Part shown: positions 49,954 through 58,268 of the stretch, piece after piece
How positions within the stretch are numbered: the stretch's first letter is position 1
Layout of the letters: every line of letters begins with the position of its first letter
DNA from: Pacificoceanicola sp049803835
Lineage (GTDB): Bacteria > Pseudomonadota > Alphaproteobacteria > Rhodobacterales > Rhodobacteraceae
Length of the DNA stretch: 64,000 nt
NCBI RefSeq assembly: GCF_049803835.1
Contig: NZ_JBNAGK010000003.1
Location: 186,001 to 250,000 of the forward strand
Reading direction: 5' to 3'
Program-made: the position numbers and the translations under genes
The notes under the pieces: generated by a model
What the model was told of the DNA's origin: nothing
Databases searched by the model: none
What the model saw: only the letters and a program-made list of their open reading frames with translations

Positions 49954-50325
49954 ATGGCGCATCCGGTAGACGTTCATGTGGGCAAGCGCATCCGCCACCG
50001 TCGGTGGCTGGTCGGTATGACACAGCAACAGCTCGCTGAACATGTTGGGATCAAGTTCCAGCAAATCCAGAAGTACGAAACCGGGGCGAACCGCGTCAGC
50101 GCATCCCGCCTTTGGGACATCGCCGATGCCCTCGTGGTGCCGGTCAGCTTCTTCTTCGAGGGGATCGAGGCGGAAGAGGGCGAAGCCGCCAAGTCCGAGA
50201 GCGTCCCGGCGGACATCCTCGGCGACAAGGAAGCTCTGGACCTTGTGCGCTCCTACTACGCGATCCCCGAGAACCAGCGCCGCCGCCTGTTCGAACTGGC
50301 GCGTGTCCTGTCCGACGTGGCTTGA
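49954..50325 (+). CDS. XRE family transcriptional regulator
   Basis: A 123-residue regulator. The helix-turn-helix spans about residues 9-65 (VGKRIRHRRWLVGMTQQQLA, then KFQQIQKYETGANRVSASRL). The C-terminal helical part (residues 80-120, LDLVRSYYAIPENQRRRLFE) resembles a dimerisation domain. Closely similar proteins are common in Rhodobacterales; their target is not known to me. The ribosome site is weak (GGACTTGAAAA). It is divergent from the quinone-oxidoreductase gene and co-directional with hisN, 53 bp upstream of it. Confidence 0.87.
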   Translation: MAHPVDVHVGKRIRHRRWLVGMTQQQLAEHVGIKFQQIQKYETGANRVSASRLWDIADALVVPVSFFFEGIEAEEGEAAKSESVPADILGDKEALDLVRSYYAIPENQRRRLFELARVLSDVA

Positions 50326-50378
50326 GCCGCGTCGCCCCCTGCGGTAGCTCTGGGTGAAATCCGAGCACCGGAGGGAGC

Positions 50379-51185
50379 ATGATGGCCCTGAACGAGATCT
50401 TGGCGCGTGAGTTGGTAGAAACCGCTCATGCACTTGCCGATGCGGCCGGGATGGAAATCCTGCCGCATTTTCGCATTCCGGGTCTGACATCCGAAAACAA
50501 GCTCGAAGGCGGGTTCGATCCCGTGACCGTAGCCGATCGCGCCGCCGAGGAGGCGATGCGCGCGGTGCTGTCCGAACGCCGTCCGATGGACGCGATCCTC
50601 GGCGAGGAATTCGGCTTTTCCGATGGGGCCTCCGGGCTGACCTGGGTGCTCGACCCCATCGACGGCACGCGCGGCTTTATCTCCGGCACGCCGACATGGG
50701 GTGTGCTGATCGCCGTCTCCGACGCCCATGGCCCGGTTCTTGGCGTGATCGACCAGCCCTACACCGGCGAGCGGTTCACCGGCGGGCTGGGCCAAGCGGT
50801 CTGGACCGGGCCGCGAGGCACCGGACCCTTGCGGGCGCGCCAGACGCAAGCCATTGAAGATGCAATCCTTTTCACCACCTTCCCGGAGGTCGGTACGGCG
50901 GAGGACGCCGCCGCGTTCCGGCGCGTGTCGGCGCGCGCAAAGCTGACGCGCTATGGCATGGACTGCTACGCCTACGCGCTGCTCGCGGCCGGGCAGATTG
51001 ATCTCGTGATCGAGGCCGGGTTGAACGCCTACGACATCCAGGCCCCCATCGCGGTGATCGAGGCGGCGGGCGGTCTCGTGACCGACTGGCAGGGCGGTCC
51101 GGCGCATGGCGGCGGGCGGGCCCTGGCGGCGGCGAATCCGGCGGTGCATGCCGCGGCGCTGGAATTGCTGAACGCATCGGGATAA
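50379..51185 (+). CDS. hisN: Histidinol-phosphatase of the inositol monophosphatase family
   Basis: A 268-residue Mg-dependent phosphatase. The metal motifs are ILGEEFG, WVLDPIDGTRGFISG and the C-terminal NAYDIQAPIAVIEAAGG, where YDI replaces WD of classical IMPases. The RGFISGTPTWGVLIA segment is typical of HisN-type histidinol-phosphatases, which remove phosphate in histidine synthesis. Inositol or nucleotide phosphatase activity is possible. GGAGGGAGC precedes the ATG; a second ATG follows at once. Confidence 0.85.
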   Translation: MMALNEILARELVETAHALADAAGMEILPHFRIPGLTSENKLEGGFDPVTVADRAAEEAMRAVLSERRPMDAILGEEFGFSDGASGLTWVLDPIDGTRGFISGTPTWGVLIAVSDAHGPVLGVIDQPYTGERFTGGLGQAVWTGPRGTGPLRARQTQAIEDAILFTTFPEVGTAEDAAAFRRVSARAKLTRYGMDCYAYALLAAGQIDLVIEAGLNAYDIQAPIAVIEAAGGLVTDWQGGPAHGGGRALAAANPAVHAAALELLNASG

Positions 51186-51265
51186 ACTGGCCCCGGGGTG
51201 CGTACTTCCCTTTTCCGGCGCCCCGGAGGTCTCTCTCTCTCGAAAAGGGTCAGGAGAGAGATTAT

Positions 51266-52606
51266 ATGTCTGAAATCCTTGTCAAGAACGCACAGACTGT
51301 GCTGACCATGAACGACGCGGGACAGGAGTTGTCCGGCGTCGATATCCGGGTGAAGGACGGCAAGATCGCCGAAATCGGACGCGGGCTCGAAAGCAGCGGC
51401 GCGGTGATCGAAGCCTCCGAATGCGTTGTCACGCCGGGCCTCGTGAACACCCATCACCATCTCTACCAGACCCTGACGCGCGCTGTCCCGGGGGGGCAGG
51501 ACGCGCTGCTGTTCGGCTGGCTGAAGACGCTTTATCCGATCTGGGCGCGGTTTGGCCCGGAAGAGATGTATGTCTCGGCACAGATAGGGCTGGCGGAACT
51601 GGCGCTGTCGGGCTGCTCCATGAGTTCCGATCATTTGTATCTTTACCCGGGGGGCGCGAGTCTCGATGACACGATCCATGCCGCTCACGAGGTCGGTCTG
51701 CGCTTCCATCCGACGCGCGGCGCGATGAGCATCGGGGAGTCGGACGGGGGCCTGCCGCCGGATTCTTTGGTGGAAAAGGAGGCGGCGATCCTCGAGGACT
51801 GTATCCGCGTGATCGACCGCTTCCACGATGCGCGGGAGGGCGCGATGGTGCGGGTCGGCGTCGCCCCCTGTTCGCCGTTTTCGGTCAGCCGGGAGTTGAT
51901 GCGGGACGCGGCTTTGCTGGCGCGGGACAAGGGCGTGATGCTGCACACGCACCTTGCCGAGAATGACGAGGACATCGCCTATTCGGAGGCGCAGTTCGGC
52001 TGCCGCCCGGGGCAATACGCCGAGGACCTGGGCTGGACCGGGGACGATGTCTGGCACGCCCATTGCGTGAAACTCGACGCGCAAGAGATTGATCTGTTTT
52101 CGAAAAGCGGAACCGGCGTGGCGCACTGCCCCTGCTCCAACTGCCGGCTTGGCAGCGGCATAGCGCCGGTGCGGCAGATGCGTGATGCGGGGGTCAAGGT
52201 GGGCCTCGGCGTCGACGGATCGGCCTCCAACGACGCCGGTTTGCTGATCGACGAGGCCCGGCAGGCGATGCTGCTGCAAAGGGTGTCGCGCGGGGCCGAT
52301 GCCATGAGTGCGCGCGAGGCGCTTTGGATCGCGACGCGGGGCGGCGCCGAGGTGCTTGGGCGGCCCGATTGCGGGCAGATCACAGTGGGGAAACGTGCGG
52401 ATCTCGCGCTCTGGGATGTCAGCGGCATCGAGGCCGCCGGAAGCTGGGACAAGGCCGCGATTCTGCTTGCCGGCCCGCGCCGCGTGCGGCACCTTCTGGT
52501 TGAGGGGCGTCCGGTGGTTCGCGATTTTCAGATCGCGACGTTCGACCTTTCTGAGGCAATTGTTAAGCAGAATCGCCTAGCCTTGCGGCTGGCCGAGACG
52601 ATCTAG
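51266..52606 (+). CDS. 8-oxoguanine deaminase (amidohydrolase family)
   Basis: A 446-residue metal amidohydrolase of the AtzB/TrzN-like group. Metal ligands: NTHHHLYQTL, HTHLAEND, WHAHCVKL and GLGVDGSASND. The HLYQTLTRAVPGGQDALLFGWL run and CPCSNCRLGSG are features I associate with characterised 8-oxoguanine deaminases, which convert 8-oxoguanine to urate. Its neighbour guaD (53121) acts on guanine, so the pair suits purine salvage or catabolism. AGGAGAGAG precedes the ATG. Confidence 0.85.
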   Translation: MSEILVKNAQTVLTMNDAGQELSGVDIRVKDGKIAEIGRGLESSGAVIEASECVVTPGLVNTHHHLYQTLTRAVPGGQDALLFGWLKTLYPIWARFGPEEMYVSAQIGLAELALSGCSMSSDHLYLYPGGASLDDTIHAAHEVGLRFHPTRGAMSIGESDGGLPPDSLVEKEAAILEDCIRVIDRFHDAREGAMVRVGVAPCSPFSVSRELMRDAALLARDKGVMLHTHLAENDEDIAYSEAQFGCRPGQYAEDLGWTGDDVWHAHCVKLDAQEIDLFSKSGTGVAHCPCSNCRLGSGIAPVRQMRDAGVKVGLGVDGSASNDAGLLIDEARQAMLLQRVSRGADAMSAREALWIATRGGAEVLGRPDCGQITVGKRADLALWDVSGIEAAGSWDKAAILLAGPRRVRHLLVEGRPVVRDFQIATFDLSEAIVKQNRLALRLAETI

Positions 52607-52615
52607 AGGACAAGA

Positions 52616-53047
52616 ATGCGCGCAGGACCTGCATTGACGCTGTGCCTGATGCTGGTGTTGCTGCCATTGGACGTGGCGGCTCAGCAGGTGCGGCAGTTGC
52701 TGAACGGTATCCGGTCGGAAAACGGGCTGGGTCCGGTTGTTCCGTCCACGGCATTGGAACAGGCGGCCATGGCGCATGCGGTGGACATGGCGCAGCAGGG
52801 CTTCCTTGGCCATGTCGGCAGCGACGGGTCCGAAACCATGGCCCGCGTCAGGCGCGAGGGTTACGAGGCTTGCCATGTTGCGGAAAACATCGCGCAGGGC
52901 GGGACAAGCGTGACGGAAGTGCTCGGCGGCTGGGCGCGTTCCCCGGGCGAGCGTGAAAACCTGCTCTCACCGGAGGTTCAGGAGTACGGGCTCGTCCGTG
53001 CAACCGGGGATATCTGGGTGCTGCTGCTGGGCCGGTCGAACTGCTGA
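52616..53047 (+). CDS. CAP (SCP/PR1) domain secreted protein
   Basis: A 143-residue protein with a signal peptide ending near DVAAQ (about 23) and a CAP domain: NGIRSENGLGPVV, AMAHAVDMAQQGFLGHVGSDG with the conserved His, and the motif VAENIAQGG. The family is extracellular with varied, mostly unknown functions. The two cysteines may pair. It begins 9 bp after the 8-oxoguanine deaminase gene and so is likely on the same transcript, which is an odd partner for a purine enzyme. Confidence 0.82.
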   Translation: MRAGPALTLCLMLVLLPLDVAAQQVRQLLNGIRSENGLGPVVPSTALEQAAMAHAVDMAQQGFLGHVGSDGSETMARVRREGYEACHVAENIAQGGTSVTEVLGGWARSPGERENLLSPEVQEYGLVRATGDIWVLLLGRSNC

Positions 53048-53120
53048 ACCGCCAGGCCAGCCCCGCGTGCGCCGCAGACGTGCACTCCCCGTCGGGGCGC
53101 ACCAGCGCCCCCGAAACTCC

Positions 53121-54419
53121 TCAGCCCTGAACCATTCGCCCCGCGACGACGGTTGCCGCAATGGCGCGGTCGTCGCCCATCATGATCGTCGGAAAGAGCG
53201 CTTCCCACAGGTCCTGCGCCACGGCGCTGCGTTGGGCGATGGCGGGGGTGGAGGCGAGGTCGAGCACGGTCAGGTCGGCTTCCATGCCGACAGCGAGGTC
53301 GCCGATCCGGTCGGCCGCGTGCAAGGCCTGCGCCGAGCCTTGTGTCGCCAGCCAGATCAGCTGCGACGGGTGCAGGGGCGTGCCCCGGAGTTGCCCGATC
53401 TCGTAGGCTGCTGCCATGGTGCGCAGCATGGAGAAGGACGAGCCTCCCCCGGTGTCCGTGGCGAGGCCGACGCTCAGGCCCGTGGCTTTCAGGCCGGCCA
53501 TGTCAAACAGGCCCGAGCCGATGAAGGTGTTGGACGTTGGACAGTGGATCAGTGCCGCGCCCACCTCGCGCAGCCGGTCCTTTTCGCGCGGCTCGAGGTG
53601 GATGGCGTGGCCGTAGAGGCCGCGCTCGCCCAGCAGCCCATAAACCTCGTAGGTGTCGAGATAATCCCGCGCCTGCGGGTAGAGCGACTTGACCCATGCG
53701 ATTTCGTCGGTCTGCTCCGACAGGTGCGTTTGCATCAGGCAGTCCGGGTGTTCGGCCCAGAGTGCTCCCAGCACTTCCAGTTGCTCCGGGGTCGAGGTGG
53801 GGGAGAAGCGCGGTGTGATCACATAAGACGCCCGCCCGCGCCGGTGCCAGCGCGTCAGCAGCGTCTTGCTGTCGTCATAGGCCGACTGCGCCGTGTCGCG
53901 CAGACCGTCCGGAGTGGTCCCGGGGCGGTCCATGCAGGTCTTGCCCGCGAAGACCCGCATGCCCCGCGCTTCGGCGGCGGTAAACAGTGCCTCGACGGAG
54001 CCAGGATGGATGGTGCAGTAGGAACAGACGGAGGTGGTGCCGTTCGCCAGCAGGATGTCGAGGTATCGCCCCGAAATTTCAGCGGCATAGGCCGGATCGG
54101 CAAAACGCATTTCCTCCGGAAAGGTGTAGCTGTTCAGCCAGTCGATCAGCCGTTTGCCCCAGCTCGCAATCATCGCGGTCTGCGGGTAATGCGCGTGCGC
54201 GTCGATGAAGCCGGGCAGGATCAGCCCCGCGCCATGGTCCACCCGCGCCGCCTGCGGGTGGCGCGCAGTCAGCGCCTCGGCGGTGCCGACATCGGCGATC
54301 CGCCCGTCCGCAACCAGAACCGCTCCTCTTTGCTCGTGCACCGCCGCCTCGGGTCCGAGAACGAAGGGATCGCCTTCGAAACGCAGGGTCTGGCCAAGGT
54401 GCAGGGTGGGCGATGACAT
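53121..54419 (-). CDS. guaD: Guanine deaminase
   Basis: A 432-residue amidohydrolase that converts guanine to xanthine. Diagnostic features are GFIDAHAHYPQTAMIASWGKRL, SYTFPEEMRFAD, QTHLSEQTDEIAWVKSLYP and ATDTGGGSSFSMLRTM; the zinc ligands (HAH, H, H, D) are all there. It is convergent with the CAP-domain gene and close to the 8-oxoguanine deaminase. The ATG at 54419 follows GGAGGCCGCTC. Confidence 0.93.
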   Translation of the reverse strand: MSSPTLHLGQTLRFEGDPFVLGPEAAVHEQRGAVLVADGRIADVGTAEALTARHPQAARVDHGAGLILPGFIDAHAHYPQTAMIASWGKRLIDWLNSYTFPEEMRFADPAYAAEISGRYLDILLANGTTSVCSYCTIHPGSVEALFTAAEARGMRVFAGKTCMDRPGTTPDGLRDTAQSAYDDSKTLLTRWHRRGRASYVITPRFSPTSTPEQLEVLGALWAEHPDCLMQTHLSEQTDEIAWVKSLYPQARDYLDTYEVYGLLGERGLYGHAIHLEPREKDRLREVGAALIHCPTSNTFIGSGLFDMAGLKATGLSVGLATDTGGGSSFSMLRTMAAAYEIGQLRGTPLHPSQLIWLATQGSAQALHAADRIGDLAVGMEADLTVLDLASTPAIAQRSAVAQDLWEALFPTIMMGDDRAIAATVVAGRMVQG

Positions 54420-54579
54420 GAGCGGCCTCCGGTTTGGGCGACGGGCAGAGTAGGGCTGGAAAACCCAAAGGTAAATTGCCGCTTTGCCCTGTTTCTCCCC
54501 GAAACCTTGCCCTAGTTTAGAGCCAAATCACCGGGCGGGCCGTCGCCGGTCCCAAGAACAAGATCAACAGGAGGCCGGG

Positions 54580-55977
54580 ATGCTGGACGAGACCGAAGCC
54601 CACACCCCTGAAGCCGAAACCGATGACGACGATGCTTATGCGCTGGACCGCAAGGCCGTCGCGCAGATCCTCTATGCCGTCGACATAGACGACCGCGACA
54701 AGCTGGTCGAACTGCTCGAACCGCTGCATCAGGCCGACATCGCCGACATGCTCGAGCAGATCAACGCCTTCGACCGGATGCGGCTGATCAAGCTCTACGG
54801 CAAGGAATTCGACGGCGAGATCCTGACCGAACTCGACGAATCGATCCGCGAGGAAGTCATTCGCATCCTCAATCCCGAGGTTCTGGCGGACGCGGTCCGG
54901 GAGCTGGATTCCGACGATGTGGTCGACCTGCTGGAGGATCTGGACGATCCGCAGAAGGAAGCGATCCTCGAGGTTCTGGAGGACAGCGACCGGGTAGCGG
55001 TGCAGCAATCGCTGACCTACCCGGAGTTCTCCGCCGGTCGCCTGATGCAGCGCGAGGTGGTGATGGCCCCCGAGCACTGGAACGTGGGCGAAGCCATTGA
55101 TTACATGCGCAACTCCGACGACCTGCCGGAGCAGTTCTACCACATCATCCTGGTCGATCCAAAGCTGCGCCCGGTGGGCAATGTCGCGCTTGGCAAAGTC
55201 ATGGCGGCGCGGCGCGAGGTGATGCTGCAATCGCTGATCTCGGAGACCTTCCATGTCATTCCGGTGACCCGTTACGAGGGTGAGGTCGCCTATGCCTTCA
55301 ACCAGTATCACCTGATTTCCGCCCCGGTGGTGGACGAGAACGAGCGGCTGGTGGGGGTCATCACCATCGACGACGCGATGGCGGTGCTCGACGAGGAGCA
55401 CGAGGAGGACATCCTGCGCCTCGCCGGTGTGGGCGAGGAAAGCTCACTCTCCGACAACTTCATCGACACCACCAAGCGGCGCTTTCCCTGGCTGGCGGTG
55501 AACCTCGTGACGGCGGTGCTCGCCAGCGGCGTGATCGCGCAGTTCGAGGCAGCCATCGCGCAGGTGGTGGCGCTGGCGGTGCTGATGCCGATCGTCGCCT
55601 CCATGGGCGGCAACGCCGGGACGCAGTCCCTGACGGTGGCGGTGCGGGCGCTGGCGACGAAGGACCTCACGACGTCGAACCTCTGGCGGGTGATCCGGCG
55701 GGAGGTCATGGTGGGCCTCGTCAACGGGGTGATTTTCGCGGTGGTCATGGGGATCGTCGGGATCGTCTGGTTCGCCTCTCCGGCGCTTGGCGGGGTTATC
55801 GCTGCCGCAATGGTGATCAATCTGGTCGTGGCCGGGCTCGCGGGGATCGTGATTCCCGTGGTTCTTGAAAAGGCCGGGGTGGACCCGGCGCTGGCCTCGG
55901 GGGCCTTCGTGACGACGGTGACCGACGTGGTGGGCTTCTTCGCCTTCCTTGGCCTCGCGGTTGTCGTGCTGCTTTAA
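54580..55977 (+). CDS. mgtE: Magnesium transporter
   Basis: A 465-residue MgtE. An acidic N domain (about 20-150) with LHQADIADMLEQI and DVVDLLEDLDDPQ, two CBS domains (about 155-280, including QFYHIILVD and ITIDDAMAVLDEEH), then five membrane helices beginning at RRFPWLAVNLVTAVLAS with the signature MPIVASMGGNAGTQSLTVAVR. It is a Mg2+-gated channel of the inner membrane. ACAGGAGGCCGGG is a strong ribosome site. The 5-formyl-THF cyclo-ligase gene follows after 11 bp. Confidence 0.95.
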   Translation: MLDETEAHTPEAETDDDDAYALDRKAVAQILYAVDIDDRDKLVELLEPLHQADIADMLEQINAFDRMRLIKLYGKEFDGEILTELDESIREEVIRILNPEVLADAVRELDSDDVVDLLEDLDDPQKEAILEVLEDSDRVAVQQSLTYPEFSAGRLMQREVVMAPEHWNVGEAIDYMRNSDDLPEQFYHIILVDPKLRPVGNVALGKVMAARREVMLQSLISETFHVIPVTRYEGEVAYAFNQYHLISAPVVDENERLVGVITIDDAMAVLDEEHEEDILRLAGVGEESSLSDNFIDTTKRRFPWLAVNLVTAVLASGVIAQFEAAIAQVVALAVLMPIVASMGGNAGTQSLTVAVRALATKDLTTSNLWRVIRREVMVGLVNGVIFAVVMGIVGIVWFASPALGGVIAAAMVINLVVAGLAGIVIPVVLEKAGVDPALASGAFVTTVTDVVGFFAFLGLAVVVLL

Positions 55978-55988
55978 GGAACGGACGG

Positions 55989-56543
55989 ATGGCGTTGGAA
56001 GAGCAGAAGAAAGCGGCGCGGGCCGCGGCCTTTGCGCGGCGCAAGCAGGCATTCCTGACGGCGCGGCCCGGGCAGGCGGGCAAGCTGAGCGAAGTGCTGG
56101 CCGGGTATCGCGGCGTGCCGCTCTCGGGCTACATGGCGATCCGCACGGAGATCGACCCGAAGGCGGCGATGGAGGAAGCGGCGGCGCACGGCCCGGTGGG
56201 CGTGCCGGTGATCCTCGGCGCGGGTCAGCCGCTCAAGTTCGCCCGCTGGGAGCCGGATTGCGAGCTGGTGGACGGCGTGTTCGGAGCCCGGGTGCCGGCA
56301 ACGCCGGAGTATTTAGAACCAGAGGTGCTGATCGTACCGCTGGTGGCGTTTTCGCGCGGCGGCGGGCGTCTGGGGTATGGCGGCGGCTTCTATGACCGGA
56401 CGCTGGAGATGCTGCGGGCGAAGCGCCCGACGCTGGCCATCGGCTTTGCCTTCGCGGCGCAGGAGGCAGTCGACCTGCCGCTTGAGCCCACGGACCAGCC
56501 GCTCGACCTGATCGTGACCGAGGACGCGGTGATCCAGCCCTAA
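55989..56543 (+). CDS. 5-formyltetrahydrofolate cyclo-ligase
   Basis: A 184-residue MTHFS family enzyme. The ATP/folate motif near the C-terminus is RLGYGGGFYDRTLEMLR, and LIVPLVAFSRGGGRLG leads into it. It turns 5-formyl-THF into 5,10-methenyl-THF using ATP. Directly downstream of mgtE (11-bp gap), probably co-transcribed; convergent with the bestrophin gene 4 bp away. Confidence 0.9.
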   Translation: MALEEQKKAARAAAFARRKQAFLTARPGQAGKLSEVLAGYRGVPLSGYMAIRTEIDPKAAMEEAAAHGPVGVPVILGAGQPLKFARWEPDCELVDGVFGARVPATPEYLEPEVLIVPLVAFSRGGGRLGYGGGFYDRTLEMLRAKRPTLAIGFAFAAQEAVDLPLEPTDQPLDLIVTEDAVIQP

Positions 56544-56547
56544 GCCG

Positions 56548-57441
56548 TCAGGACAGGTAGCTGTCGACCGGCTGCAACGGGTCCGGCGCGGGCAGGCCGA
56601 GCTTCGGCATCAGGCCGATTTCCACCACCCGGCAGAGCGCGTCGAGGGGCAGGCCGTTGACGGTCTGGCCGAAGGGGTTCTCCAACTCCTCCGTGACCTC
56701 CGACAGACCGAAGAAGATATAGGCGATGATGCCGACGATCAGCGGTGTCAGCCAGCCGGAGGCCTCGACCAGCCCGAGCGGCACCAGCAGGCAGTAGAGC
56801 ACCGAGGTGCGGTAGACGAGCAGCGAGTAAACGAAGGGCAGCGGCGTCGTGGCGATGCGCTCACACCCGGCCTGCGCGAGGGCGAGGGAGGAGAGGCGCT
56901 CGTCCAGTGCCTTGGCCCCGAAACCGTCGAGCCGATCGGCCTGCCGCTCGGTCCGCAGGACCTCTGCCATGGCGTCGAGCGCCGCGCAGGGCGGGTGCGC
57001 CGAGGTGGGCAGCGCGTCGGTGATCCAAGGGCGGGCGGCATCGTCGGGCGGCAGCTTGCGCAGGTTCAGCCGGTGCAGGTGCAGGAAGGCGAGGGTGTGT
57101 CGCAGGACCTGCTGCCGGGCGTCCGGATCGTCCAGGAACAGCGCCGACTCCCGGGCCAGCGACCGGCTGTCGGCGACCAGCTGGCCCCAGAGCCGCCGCG
57201 CCTCCCACCAGCGTTCGTAGGCGGCGTTGTTGCGAAAGCCGAGGAACAGCGAGAGCGCCACGCCGAAGACGGCGAAGGTGCCGGTGGCGGTGTGCTGCAG
57301 CCCGCCGAGGTGCAGGTCGATGGCGACAAGCAGCGCGGCGAAGGCCATCACCACGAGGATACGCGGATAGATGTGCGGCAACACGGAGCCGCGCAGGGAA
57401 AAGAGCAGGGCGAAGGTGCTCTTGCGTTTGCCGACGATCAT
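56548..57441 (-). CDS. Bestrophin family ion channel protein
   Basis: A 297-residue membrane protein of the bestrophin/YneE family. It has the N-terminal helix pair (HIYPRILVVMAFAALLVAID), the conserved FRNNAAYERWWEARRLWGQL, and the C-terminal EVTEELENPFGQTVNGLPLDAL. Bacterial members form pentameric anion or cation channels. The start at 57441 has AAAGGCCCGCC upstream. Confidence 0.9.
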   Translation of the reverse strand: MIVGKRKSTFALLFSLRGSVLPHIYPRILVVMAFAALLVAIDLHLGGLQHTATGTFAVFGVALSLFLGFRNNAAYERWWEARRLWGQLVADSRSLARESALFLDDPDARQQVLRHTLAFLHLHRLNLRKLPPDDAARPWITDALPTSAHPPCAALDAMAEVLRTERQADRLDGFGAKALDERLSSLALAQAGCERIATTPLPFVYSLLVYRTSVLYCLLVPLGLVEASGWLTPLIVGIIAYIFFGLSEVTEELENPFGQTVNGLPLDALCRVVEIGLMPKLGLPAPDPLQPVDSYLS

Positions 57442-57774
57442 GGCGGGCCTTTCCGGCTAGGACTGCCCCAGCTTTAGCGTCCCGGGGCGGGCAGGGAAGG
57501 CGGCAAGCGACCGATTGCGGCGCCCCGGCGAAATCCGGCGGGCAACGTGGGAACGCGGTGGTGCGTATCGGCACGGATGCCTCCGATCGGCGGCACCCGG
57601 GGGCACGGCGGGAAACGCGGCAAAAGGGCCACATCGAAGGGAAAGACGGACCGCGATCTTGCGACTCCATCCGCGCTCGGCGAGGGTCCAGCGCAGGTAT
57701 AACGCATTGGAATTTCGGTGTGTTGTTTGGTCTGGTTCGGGGCGCGGTCCCGGGTGATCGGGAAAGGGTGACAG
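57442..57774. other. Divergent promoter region, no gene seen
   Basis: A 333-bp gap between the bestrophin gene and the lipoprotein gene. I see only GC-rich spacer DNA and a more AT-rich stretch near 57700-57735 (ATAACGCATTGGAATTTCGG) that could hold the lipoprotein promoter. Confidence 0.4.
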
Positions 57775-58212
57775 ATGACAGGAAACGGAAACCGCCGGAT
57801 TGGCATGGGGCTGGCGATGCTTTCCCTGGTGGCGGGATGCGCCAGCGTGCCGGGTCCGTCGGTGCCGGTGCAGCCGGGCAAGAGCCTCGCCTCGGCGCGT
57901 GTCGCCCTGGACCATTGCCGCCGGGAGGCCCCCGCGGGGGCGCAGAGCGCGCTGACCGCGAGCTATGTCTCCGGCATCCTGTTCGGCGGCATTCTGCTCG
58001 GGCCGATTGTCGTGGCATCCAACGCTGACAACATCCGCTACGGGGGCGAGGTCAACGCGGTGGACCGGTGTCTGAACCGGCAGGGGTTCAAGCGGCGGGA
58101 CCTGACGGTTGACGAGGTGCAGGCACTGAACGGGATGGACCGCACCGGGCGGGCGCAACTGCTGGACCACCTCGTGGGTGGCGGCACGCTCGCGTCATTC
58201 CACAGGCCGTGA
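57775..58212 (+). CDS. Lipoprotein of unknown function
   Basis: A 145-residue lipoprotein: basic N-terminus, hydrophobic segment and the lipobox LVAGC with the lipidated Cys22. A further hydrophobic stretch (about 62-83, SYVSGILFGGILLGPIVVAS) could associate with membrane. Two more cysteines (in DHCRRE and DRCLNRQGF) may pair. The DRCLNRQGF-type ending resembles glycine-zipper-like outer membrane lipoproteins. AAAGGGTGACAG precedes the ATG. Function unknown. Confidence 0.75.
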   Translation: MTGNGNRRIGMGLAMLSLVAGCASVPGPSVPVQPGKSLASARVALDHCRREAPAGAQSALTASYVSGILFGGILLGPIVVASNADNIRYGGEVNAVDRCLNRQGFKRRDLTVDEVQALNGMDRTGRAQLLDHLVGGGTLASFHRP

Positions 58213-58222
58213 CGGCGCGGAG

Positions 58223-58257
58223 GGTGAGGAAAATTTCAGACTGAAAGTTTCCTCACC
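58223..58257. terminator. GGTGAGG..CCTCACC hairpin between convergent genes
   Basis: GGTGAGGAAA-a-TTTCAG and CTGAAA-g-TTTCCTCACC form a long stem with a minimal loop, between the lipoprotein (plus) and purD (minus) stops. Third member of the hairpin family at 29842 and 36446. Confidence 0.65.
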
Positions 58258-58268
58258 GGGCCGCTCGT

